Origin: Kuschelorhynchus macadamiae
Lineage: Eukaryota; Arthropoda; Insecta; Coleoptera; Curculionidae
NCBI GenBank assembly: GCA_030620095.1
Contig: JAUTXW010000598.1
Coordinates: 1-64,000 of the forward strand
Reading direction: 5' to 3'
DNA: 64,000 nt
The notes under the pieces are model-generated. The model was not told where the DNA came from and did no database searches. It saw only the letters and a list, made by a program, of their open reading frames with translations. The number at the start of each line of letters is the position of its first letter. Position 1 is the stretch's first letter. Position numbers and translations under genes: made by a program. Below, piece after piece: positions 41,857-51,356 of the stretch.

Positions 41857-44683
41857 CCGTAAACTTGGGTGGCTTTGGCCGTTTTTCAAAATTTATTATC
41901 ATAATGTAGATGTGCATTAAAACATAAAATATTTGCAAGTTCATTTTTTTTATGATTCTGTACACTTTAGTAAATATAAAGGTTAGTCATATTTGCAAAA
42001 TAACTTTTCCACTTTTTAGTTACAGCGTATAAAAAGACGCTCTTGAAAATACTGATTTTACTATCCTTAAAAACTTTATTCATATCGAGTTACCTGGTGC
42101 CACCTATGAGGTCGCGCTCAAAACATGACATTAACGAACATTAAGGAATCTTGTAACCTAATAGCTGCAATAATTTAGTTATCAGTACTTACGGTAGAGG
42201 ATGGCCAAAGTCGCCCAATACCTTTTTGACAGATTGGTGCCTGACTTTGGCCACTGCAGATATCTGTAAAATCGATTTATTTTTTAACGTTCTGTCATAT
42301 CTGTCGTGTTTCGACGCATTGTTTACTTGTTTTCGCGCTGTTTATGCTGAACGTTTTTTAGTTTCTTCTGTTATGTGAGTTTTTAGTGTTTGTTATCTTA
42401 TGTGAACGTTGCCTATTTCATTTACTAATTTGGGGGATAGTTTACGAAAATGGGCCGATATAAAAGATTTGCAGGGAGCAGAAATTACGTGAATTATAGC
42501 AAGGCGAATTTAGAGGAGGCCGTTCGACTGATTAACGAAGGAGCAATATCTCAAAGAAGAGCTTCCGAAAGGTACAAAATACCACGTGCTACACTGCAGA
42601 ACAAGATTAAAGGTTTACATAAAAAAACTGCTGGTGGGCAGACGGTTTTATCCATGGAGGAAGAAAATAAAATTGAGGCACACATTATATTAACATCTAC
42701 ATATGGTTTCCCTGTTGATGCACTAGATTTGAAAAGAATCGTCAAAGGTTATTTGGATCGAAAGGGTGTAGTTACGAGACAATTTCAAGATAATCTTCCA
42801 GGACCTGAATGGGTGAGGCTTTTTTTAAAAAGGCACCCAACTCTGTCACAAAGGTTTACTGCAAATATAAAAACCGTTAGAGCTGCTATTTCTCCTGAAA
42901 TAATAAATTCGTATTTTGATAACTTAGAAAAAGAATTGCACGGAATTCCACCACAAAATATATGGAATTATGATGAGACAAATTTGTCAGATGACCCCGG
43001 TAACAAAAAAGTCATCACCAAACGGGGTTGCAAATACCCAGAAAGAATATTAAATTGGTCTAAACAATCTATTAGTGTAATGTTTTGTGGAAATGCATGT
43101 GGTGAAGTTTTACCCCCATACATAGTGTATAAGGCTACAAATTTGTATGATACTTGGATGGAAGGTGGACCTGCTGGGACTCGTTACAACCGTACAAAAA
43201 GTGGTTGGTTTGAGGGCGCTATATTCGAGGACTGGTTCGAATTTTTACTTTTACCTGCTTTGAGACGCTTAGAAGGAACCAAAATTATGATTGGGGATAA
43301 TCTTTCATCGCATTTAAGCGTGCATGTTTTGGATCTTTGTTCTCAGCATGACATAAAGTTTATTTGCTTACCACCGAACACGACACATCTTACGAAGCCA
43401 CTAGATATTGCGTACTTTCGGCCATTAAAAATAAAATGGCGACAACTTATCACCAATTATAAACTGACTGGAGCAAATAATACCGTACCTAAATTCCATT
43501 TTCCTCGACTTCTGAAGTCACTAACAGAACATTTATTAGAATCTGGACAAAACAATCTAAAAAGTGGATTCGAAAAAGCAGGAATTTTTCCTCTAAACAG
43601 CGCCAAAGTTTTAGATCGAATACCAACCAACAATAATCTCGATGCCACTATACAACTTAACGTCAGTGCTTCCGCGATCTTTTAGAAGAGAGAAGGTTTT
43701 CAAATTATGGAGACAAAACATCAAGGAAAAAAAAAGTTAACGTGAAGGCAGGGATGGGTATTTCAACCATGGACATTCACAGAGACCCAGAAGCTGGCCC
43801 TAGCGGAATTCAAGAAAAAAACTTCCAAAAGAAGAGAAACGAGAGGATTTCCAGGGACTCTGAATCTTCATTGGACATTTCTATCAACTCTGAAGAAAAT
43901 GACGATCCAAACCATTCCGATGAAAGTGATTTCGAAACGAAAGATAGTCATGGTGAAGACCAAGCAATTAAAATTGGTAAATTCGTTCTGTTTTTTTATG
44001 AAAAAAGAATATATCCTGGTCAAGTTTTGGAAATAAATGTAGAGACAAACGAATATAAAATAAAATCTCTCACCTCAAGTGGAATCTCTCAGTGGAAATG
44101 GCCAACAAAGGATGATTTTCTCTGGTATGGAAAAGATGACATTTTGCAGGTGATTAACACACCGACCCCATCTAAAAGAGGCTTTTTCAAAATCCCAGAA
44201 ATTGAAAAATATGTTTAATATTTTGTTCATCTGTAACACCATGTTTAATTCATAATTATTTTATTCTCTTTGTATCACACAGGACTGTAGTTTATTTTTT
44301 GCGAATAAATTTGCGTTATGTTTTGATTTGTTAAATAAAATAAGTTTTTTTAATATATTTTAGTTGTTTTTTTATGCAAAATATACGAAACTAAAAAGAA
44401 ATATTTTTTTGGTGGCCAAAGTCATTCATATAACTGTTTGTCTTTGTAGTTTCATGGTAATATATAGTCTGGCCAAAGTGACCCGACTTAGCCTTCTGAC
44501 TTTGGCCACCAATATTTCTTTTAAAAAATATATATCGTAAGCCTGGAACTAACTGTTACTCTAAGCATTAAAAGTGTTATTATAGACCTGTAAAATAAGA
44601 CCAAGAGCTAGAAAATATGTTGACCCCGATGTTAGTTACAAGCGTTCAAAGTTGAAAAGTGGACCAGTCACCCAAGTTTACGG
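41857..44683 (+). mobile_element. pogo-like element F
   Basis: The ends CCGTAAACTTGGGTG and CACCCAAGTTTACGG are flanked by TA (41855-41856; 44684-44685); total 2827 bp. The motif TGGCCAAAGT (either strand) recurs in both sub-terminal regions: at about 41870, 42200 and 42245 on the left, and at about 44412, 44470 and 44500 on the right. These are probable transposase-binding sites. The single gene is broken by one frameshift. Confidence 0.9.
42450..44218 (+). pseudogene. pogo-like transposase with C-terminal Tudor-like domain, one frameshift
   Basis: The first part (42450-43685) has a Pipsqueak-type HTH (NYSKANLEEAVRLINEGAIS, residues 15-56), a CENP-B-type second HTH region (PEWVRLFLKRHP) and a DDE core with Asp175 (NYDET), Asp283 (IGDN) and Asp319 (KPLDIAYF): DD35D. 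It stops at 43685 only because of a frameshift near 43670. The next frame continues without a stop from RDLLEERRFSNYGDK to 44218, adding a Ser/Asp-rich linker and a domain with GKFVLFFYEKRIYPGQV, WKWPTKDDFLWY and a KRGFFKIPE end. This extension is common on insect transposases of this kind. Otherwise well preserved. Confidence 0.85.
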
Positions 44684-44685
44684 TA

Positions 44686-45013
44686 TATATTTTGTATAAA
44701 TCTAATATATTTATAATTTGAAGAGTTAAAACTGCTAACAGCATATGACACTGACATAGTTGAGGTGTGTGTGTATAATTAATCTATTATTTAAAATTTA
44801 TTCAGAAACATATTTGTCGTATCATAGTTGGAATTTGAGTATAGCCATAGAAAAGCATAACTATAATTACATCAATAAAATCTGCATATCTAAAATGAAG
44901 CCGGCGTAGAACGCAAACGATATTTTCGTTGATTGATAATAAAATTGTTTTACGGCTATGTCAAATGCATCTTCCACGCACGCAGCGACACAGTCAAGTA
45001 TAAAAGCTGTACA
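44686..45013. other. Short non-coding spacer
   Basis: AT-rich sequence between element F and the MITE; nothing recognised. Confidence 0.45.
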
Positions 45014-45205
45014 GGGTGTCCCATTTTCGTGTGTTTTACAAGGGTTACTATGTTACTTTTTTTTTATGAAACTTAGTTTGTGAAGGTATGATTGGATAGG
45101 TAAAAATGTATCTTAGGCAGTTTTTTTACGTAGAATCCAGTGACGGATTCAAAATTTTCTCAGTGTTTGAGATATTGACCTAACTTTTTAAAATAGAACA
45201 CCCTG
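45014..45205. mobile_element. 192-bp MITE (family member 1)
   Basis: TA-flanked ends CAGGGTGTCCCATTTTCG and AATAGAACACCCTG. It shares ends and the internal TTTGAGATATTGACC with the element at 57350-57552, which lies in inverse orientation. Non-coding; probably mobilised by one of the mariner transposases. Confidence 0.7.
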
Positions 45206-45869
45206 TATATTGTTTTTTATATTTGTTTCATTATGAGCTTTCTGAAAATATAATAAAGTTCATAATTATTTTCATTAATAGAATAGGAAAATGGATTTTT
45301 GAATTTTTAACATAGGGCTCTGGTTTAAATTAGGTAACCATGACAAATTATTTAATTTATTCAACGTCAAATTTTGGCTATTGAATTTTTCATGTTAGTT
45401 TCGGTGTAATTTTTATTATAGTGTACAGGGTGTTCCAGCGAGGACTGAACAGGAACCTATTTTCGACCTTCCTTGTATTTTGGAAAAATTCAAAATAGCC
45501 AATCGATGTATTTTTTCTTGTAGAATCCAAAAATATCATCGAAAAAATATTTGAACCAGAAACAAAAGAGTTACGCTATGCATCAGGTGTTTTTTAAATG
45601 GAATGTATCGTTTTTTATACGATTTTTGGAAAGAGTGATTTTTTTTATGTCCGTTCTGATTAAAAGATTTGATTTTGCGATAGCTGTTTATATTACATTT
45701 TAATGTTTTACAAACTAAAATTTTAGCTTCACCTGTTTAAAATATACGATAGGTTGGTATAGGTGATCAAGGTAAAATGACGTTTGAATACTTTGTCAAT
45801 AAAAATTGACATTATTTTAATTATTGTCGAAGTCTTCACCTAAAAAATATATATTTGACTCTGATCGAA

Positions 45870-46892
45870 ATGAAATACTCTTTGGACGAGAGACTACAGA
45901 TTGTTATGCTATTTTACAAGTGCCAAGAAAATGCAAGAGAAGCAAGAAGAAGATTTATTGCAAATTTTCATAGAAATATATCCATCAATACAATTCTAAG
46001 GATAAAAAACCTATTTGAGGAAAATAAAACTTTACATGATAGAAAAAGAAATATACAAAGAAGAAGAAATCGAGACCAGACCATTATAAATTATTTTCAA
46101 GTTAATCCAACCAAATCTATTTCGGATGCAGTTCGGGAAGTTCAGTAAGGACTGTTCACAGGACTCTGAAAATTCAGCACTTCAGCACCTAACACCGGCA
46201 CAAAAAGAACTTCGCTTCCAATTTGTTTCTCAAATGGTAATTCGGCAAGAAAACGAAGATCCTGATTTATTCAAAAATATTGTGTGGACCGACGAAGCTA
46301 CTTTCACAACATCGGGAGTATTCAACAGACATAATAGTCACCACTGGGCCGTTGAAAATCCAAAAAAGTTCCAGACTATTAAATTTCAAGGGAGGAATTC
46401 TATTCTTGTTTGGTGTGGGATAAAAAACAATAAAATTTTGGGACCAATATTTTTTAACGGGACTTTAAATGGGCACAGATATTATGAGTTTTTAGAAAAC
46501 GAAATTGAAAATTTTTTGGAAGACTTACCATTGGCAGAATATCAGAATTTAATTTGGCAACATGATGGGGCGCCTCCTCATGCCGTGAAGATGTGGTTCA
46601 ATTTTTAAATCGGCGCCATAACGAATGGATAGGGCGAAATGGAACATATGCTTGGCCGCCCAATAGCCCCGACCTCTCAGTATTGGATACATTTCTTTGG
46701 GGCCATTTGAAGAACGTCGTATACAGACAACGAAACGAAAATATTCAAGAGATCATGGGAAAAATTGTCGATGAAATAAACCGCCTTAACCAGGAAAATC
46801 ATATTGTAACAGCAAGTTTAGAAAGGCTACAAAGGGGTTATCGATGTTGTTTCGAGAAAAACGGCGGTCACATTGAAAACTTATGTTATTAG
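45870..46892 (+). pseudogene. DD41D mariner transposase (element G), broken
   Basis: It starts at the ATG of MKYSLDERLQIVMLFYKC. The helix-turn-helix (about residues 1-60) is intact. The frame is lost near 46140 (SVRTVHRTLKIQHFST continues in another frame, with a short deletion), then resumes with HLTPAQKELRFQF, first Asp in WTDEATF and second Asp in QHDGAPPHA. A second shift near 46590 precedes WIGRNGTYAWPPNSPDLS and VLDTFLWGH with the third Asp. It ends GGHIENLCY at 46892. Two or three small lesions inactivate it. Confidence 0.85.
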
Positions 46893-46909
46893 TAGTTTTA
46901 TTTTATTAT

Positions 46910-47113
46910 TTAATAATTATTTTTTATTGAATTTCTTTTTCTATCATGTAAAGTTTTATTTTCCTCAAATAGGTTTTTTATCCTTAGAATTGTATTGATG
47001 GATATATTTCTATGAAAATTTGCAATAAATCTTCTTCTTGCTTCTCTTGCATTTTCTTGGCACTTGTAAAATAGCATAACAATCTGTAGTCTCTCGTCCA
47101 AAGAGTATTTCAT
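46910..47113 (-). CDS. Stand-alone helix-turn-helix ORF in right TIR (element G)
   Basis: An intact minus-strand frame of 67 codons starts at the ATG equivalent to the transposase start and encodes essentially the same DNA-binding domain (MKYSLDERLQIVMLFYKC ... LHDRKRN), then stops after NSIKNNY. It has no catalytic residues. It exists because the TIR extends into the gene. If expressed it could bind element ends and compete with the transposase; that is inference and there is no evidence of expression. Confidence 0.5.
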   Translation of the reverse strand: MKYSLDERLQIVMLFYKCQENAREARRRFIANFHRNISINTILRIKNLFEENKTLHDRKRNSIKNNY

Positions 47114-47730
47114 TTCGATCAGAGTCAAATATATATTTTTTAGGTGAAGACTTTGACAATAATTAAAATAATGTAAATTTTTTTTGACAAAGCATTCAAA
47201 CGTCATTTTACCTTGATCACCTATACCAACCTATCGTATATTTTAAACAGGTGAAGCTAAAATTTTAGTTTGTAAAACATTAAAATGTAATATAAACAGC
47301 TATCGCAAAATCAAATCTTTTAATCAGAACGGACATAAAAAAAATCACTCTTTCCAAAAATCGTATAAAAAACGATACATTCTATTTAAAAAACACCCGA
47401 TGCATAGCGTAACTCTTTTGTTTCTGGTTCAAATATTTTTTCGATGATATTTTTGAATGGCTTTTTGAATTTTTCCAAAATACAAGGAAGGTCGAAAATA
47501 GGTCCCTGTTCAGTCCTCGCTGGAACACCCTGTACATATTAAATATGGCAACACCAAAATTTTTATCATTTCGAAAATATGACATTTCATATTATCCAAC
47601 GAAGACGCTGATGAGGCGGCGACAGAGTTTTATTTGAATATAGGTAGTGTGTTACTGTGTTTTCTATATCCTGAAAGAAAACAGCTAGATAAGCTCACAT
47701 TCCGGAAAATACAAAGGAGTCTAATGCAAT

Positions 47731-48000
47731 ATGGATGTTTTAACAAACCCAGATTCAAAAGGTATAATAAAGAAAATGAAAAAGGAGGTAAATGTTTTGG
47801 CAGCAGTTGATGCTACACCAGATCTGGAGCAAGATGTGGGTATACCTAATATCAAAGTGCAAAGGAATTTAAAGTATTTTAATTTCAAACTTTACAAGTA
47901 TGAACTTGCGCATCATCTTTACCCTGGAGATCCTGAGCGTAGAGTCGACTTTTACAACTGGTACATCAGCATGCGTGTAAGAGCAAATATATTCCACAGA
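47731..48000 (+). pseudogene. Mariner-type transposase linker fragment
   Basis: The frame reads DVGIPNIKVQRNLKYFNFK, then LAHHLYPGDPERRVDFYNW. This matches the arrangement of DD41D transposases between the second HTH (x-S-x-VQRILK-x-x-K-x-HPYK) and the FCxW segment. No catalytic residues follow. Open frame continues to 48075 without further similarity. Confidence 0.45.
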
Positions 48001-48324
48001 AAGATCGTTTGGTTAGCAGTATCCTCAATATTTAGCATTACATTACCCGAATCCATCATGGTCTTCGGATTTTAGATTATTGAGGGTCATAAAGTATGAA
48101 ACTATTAAAGAGTTAAGAGAGTCCACACAAAATGCTTTCAGACCAGCCATGTCAAACTCAAAGTCACTGGTGGGCCAAAAGCATGAAGACCATCGACTAG
48201 GTTGGCCGCAAAACCTTATCTTAAAGAAGACAAACTACTGAAAATCTTGAGAAAAAGCACTATTATAGGACAAGTCTGTTTATTAAGTTTCTAATAAAAA
48301 GAACATAACAAAAAACTACAAGCA

Positions 48325-50148
48325 TTAAATTCTTTTGCCAGATATTTGACATCTTTTGTCTTTAATTAAGTTGTCTATTTGTGGCGCGAATTTATCGGCG
48401 GAAATAACTTTTAAAACTGCGTCCAAGTGTGCGTCCGTCAATCGCGATCTTGCGGGAGATTTGTTTCCTTTCATCAAAGAAAATAGTTGTTCACGCTTAT
48501 AGGTACTTCCAAACATTGACAGGATTTTACAGGCAAATTTTCTCATTTCTTGGTATTGAACAGGCAAGTACTTATAAAGTTCGAATGTACCAACACTATC
48601 AAATTTTTGTTTTAAATGGGTCTGACATTGAATCTCAATTACTTCCATTTGCAAGTGAGGGGGAACTTTATCAATATCGATAGTAAAAAAACCAGTAAAT
48701 AGAGAAACATTGTTTTCTTGGGTCTTAAAATCCTGAAAACGCTTCTCAAATTCTGTCAGAAGCCTTCTCATTTTCTCTGAATATATTCTGTATGATATTG
48801 GGATACTTGTTCTTTTCTGATATGCCTTACAAGTCAGAAAATGTGACAAATTATCCTCTGCTAACTGTTTTTCCCACATCATCTTATACTTGAAAGCTTT
48901 CACATGATCGTGCATATCTGTAATAACTTGACGTGGTCCTTGCAATTTCGTATTTAAGTCCAAGTGTTTTGTGATATCTACCATAAATGAAAGATTTTGT
49001 AAAAAAGGTATATCGCATAATAAGCTGACATCTTCTCCTTTTGTTTCCATGAAAACGGCTATTTCTTCTTTGAGTTTCCAAAACCGGTCGAGTACCATAG
49101 AACACGAAAGCCATCGCACCTCTGCATAATATGGTAAACCAGTGTACTCACTTTCTAAATCACGTAAAAATGCAGAAAAGTGTCGCTGATTAATTCCTCG
49201 TGACCTTATGAAGTTTATAATTTTTTTCGCTGACTTTAAAACACTTTCCAACTTGATCACTTTTGAGCATAAAACTTCTTGGTGGATTATACAATGAATA
49301 CGATGAAAATCTGGTTTGTCACTGCCCGTTTCTCTGATCTTTGTCTGTAATATTTTAACGAAGCCATTTTTCACTCCAGTCATTGAAGGAGCTCCGTCTG
49401 TTGCAACGGAACACAGTTTTGACAAATCTAAAATGTACTTTTGCAGAAGTCCATAAACAGCATTGAAAATATCCTTCCTAGTTGTTGTATTATGCAATGG
49501 TACTAATTCCAGTAATTCTTCATACCCATTGATATCTGTATCAACCGCACGAAGAAAAACAGCGAGTTGCGCCACACCACACACATCCGTACTTTCGTCA
49601 CAGGCAATAGAAAATGCAATGAAAGAGTCTGATTTCGTTTTTATCTGATCACATATATTGGCAGCCAACTCAGTAACTCTTCTGCGACAGTATTCCGGGA
49701 CAAGGATATATTTTGAAATTCCTTCACGCTCCCGGGTACTTACAATTTCCGCGGCCTTTACAAGGCACTCTTTTATAAATTCACCTTCAACAAATGGTTT
49801 TGAGTGTTTAGCTATTAACTCCGACAGTACGTAGCTCGCTTGAAGGACAGATTCATTTTCTTGCTTTGAAGGTGTAAGCATAAGCTGCTGATCTTTCAAC
49901 CGTGATTTTGACTTATTTAACTTTTCGTTTCTGACCATGCCTGTATACTTGTCAAACATAGTTTTATGAATATCATAGTGACGCTTTATATTATATAATT
50001 TTGAAACACCGACTGTACTATTACAAATCAAACAAATAATTTTTTCTTTCACTTCACAGCAAAAACATTCTAATTCCTACTTTTCTTGAAAGATACGATG
50101 CTCATCTACAAGTTGCCTCTTACTTCCACTTGGTTTTGAAAGAGACAT
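48325..50148 (-). pseudogene. hAT transposase (GTF2IRD2/ZBED-like), one stop codon
   Basis: From the ATG at 50148 (MSLSKPSGSKRQLVDEH) the gene reads about 607 codons and is broken only by a TAG at 50077-50079, where copy 1 has TGG. After the stop the frame is open to 48325. Domains are an N-terminal BED-like finger (CLICNSTVG...HYDIH), a DDE core interrupted by the hAT insertion domain with ACDESTD, ATDGAPSM and AEVRWLS, and a C-terminal dimerisation segment (STYKREQLFSLMKGNKSPAR, RSRLTDAHLDAVLKV). GTF2IRD2 and ZBED-type host genes descend from such transposases; here the TIRs argue for an unmodified element. Confidence 0.88.
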
Positions 50149-50281
50149 GTTAAAATCTGTATCCGAAATAAATTATAATAAGTACTGTTAAGTAATGTAA
50201 CAATAAGTGTGCAACTGAACTCGAAACTCTATCGCAACTGACTAAACACTGAACGACTGAACTCATTTCATGGAACAAGCC

Positions 50282-51105
50282 ACTAGCGTCTATTTCTTGT
50301 GCTCTACAAATGAACTTGATTGTGTGGCGCCACCTGGTGAAGTAATTACGACAGCTGTCAGCGTCAGCTGTTTAATTTCTTTTTACGGTTGTTTATTATG
50401 AATTATGAGTTTTGTAATTGTAATGCAAAATTAATCAAAAATCAAAATGCCTAATCAGTGTTATGGATGCGGCAAAATATTTGCAAATGTATCAAGTTTA
50501 AGGCGACATGGAAAAAATGTTCACAGAGATGCAGCGGATGAAATAGCCCCCAACTTGTACAAAAATGCCTCCAAATATAATTTCAATTGTCAGTGTGGGA
50601 AAAATTTTAACCATAAAACTAATTTTAACAGTCATCTGAAGAGCCACGTTGAGACTTTTCCTTCAGGTAGTGGTAATACCTCTAGTAATACCATAGTCAG
50701 TGGTAATACTCAAAGGAAAAATAAAAAATGTTCTGTATGTACTGAGTCGTTCCCTTCCAAAGATGAGATTTTAAAACATTTTAGGGAAATCCATGAAATC
50801 TCTATCAAATCAAGTATCTTCGAATTTAAATCAAATGATGAATTTTACGCGTGGAAAAATAAATTGGAAGCAAGTACAAATACCAGTTTCATCAAAGAGA
50901 ACCATAAAAATTCTCAAAAGTGCAAAACCGATTATTTTGTTTGTAATCGCTCAGGATATTATGTGTCACAAGTGAAAGAAAGTGAACGTAAACGTTACTT
51001 AAAGACACAGGGTACCTATAAAATTAACGCCTATTGTCCCGCTGCGATAAAATTTGACAGGTCAATGCTGAGTTCATTTGTAGAGCACAAGAAATAGACG
51101 CTAGT
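50282..51105 (+). mobile_element. Miniature MULE-like element with 34-bp TIRs and 9-bp TSD
   Basis: ACTAGCGTCTATTTCTTGTG (start) and CACAAGAAATAGACGCTAGT (end) belong to perfect 34-bp inverted repeats (50282-50315; 51072-51105). GAACAAGCC occurs at 50273-50281 and 51106-51114 as a 9-bp target duplication, and once at 465-473 in hAT copy 1, the empty site. Length 824 bp. TIR length and a 9-bp TSD fit the Mutator/MULE superfamily. It carries a single short gene and no transposase core. Confidence 0.88.
50447..51097 (+). CDS. C2H2 zinc-finger protein of a MULE-like element (N-terminal part only)
   Basis: 216 codons starting MPNQCYGCGKIFANVSS. Three C2H2-type fingers are visible: CYGCGKIF...H-x4-H (about residues 5-26), CQCGKNFNHKTNFNSHLKSH (about 46-66) and CSVCTESF...H-x4-H (about 95-117). 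A region follows with FKSNDEFYAWKNKLE and YFVCNRSGYY, typical of the part just before a MULE transposase core. The frame ends EHKK at a TAG inside the right TIR, where a longer relative would presumably continue into the catalytic domain. So this is a DNA-binding fragment, possibly a repressor-type derivative; whether it is made is unknown. Confidence 0.75.
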   Translation: MPNQCYGCGKIFANVSSLRRHGKNVHRDAADEIAPNLYKNASKYNFNCQCGKNFNHKTNFNSHLKSHVETFPSGSGNTSSNTIVSGNTQRKNKKCSVCTESFPSKDEILKHFREIHEISIKSSIFEFKSNDEFYAWKNKLEASTNTSFIKENHKNSQKCKTDYFVCNRSGYYVSQVKESERKRYLKTQGTYKINAYCPAAIKFDRSMLSSFVEHKK

Positions 51106-51356
51106 GAACAAGCCAGATAATGTTTGACTTTAGGTTTTAGGTTGAGTATTTGTAGTTCATCCTCCTAAACATAGATGGCACTATGTACAATTGTACATTT
51201 TATTACTCCAATCGTTGTTGCAGCGGCGCGCGTTTTCAAAAACAGTTTTCAACTTGCTCGAGGGCCGCATTATCTGGATGTTTTCAAAACTGATTTGGGC
51301 CGCATGTTTGACATGGCTGTTTTTTTTTAAGTTTTTGGTGAACCCTGTATACAATA

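Larger units (their letters stand above)
45426..47532 (+). mobile_element. DD41D-type mariner element G with coding TIRs
   Basis: The ends CAGGGTGTTCCAGCG and CGCTGGAACACCCTG are flanked by TA (45424-45425; 47533-47534). TIRs are about 627 bp (45426-46052) and 602 bp (46931-47532), highly similar. The inner boundary lies inside the transposase gene, just after AGAAAAAGAAAT, so the first 61 codons are repeated in inverse at the right end. Confidence 0.9.
48144..51319 (-). mobile_element. hAT element, copy 2, with nested MULE-like insertion
   Basis: The ends CAGCCATGTCAAAC (48144-48157) and GTTTGACATGGCTG (51306-51319) are perfect inverted copies. The transposase runs on the minus strand, and the sequence beyond its start matches 1-701. 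The 8-bp flanks do not match (TTTCAGAC versus a T run), so the target duplication is lost or the edges were altered. The 824-bp insertion at 50282-51105 is not part of the original element. Confidence 0.85.

Noticed and set aside
50447..51097. Host zinc-finger gene
   Set aside because: The frame lies wholly within 34-bp TIRs and a 9-bp target duplication and ends inside the TIR, so it belongs to the inserted element.
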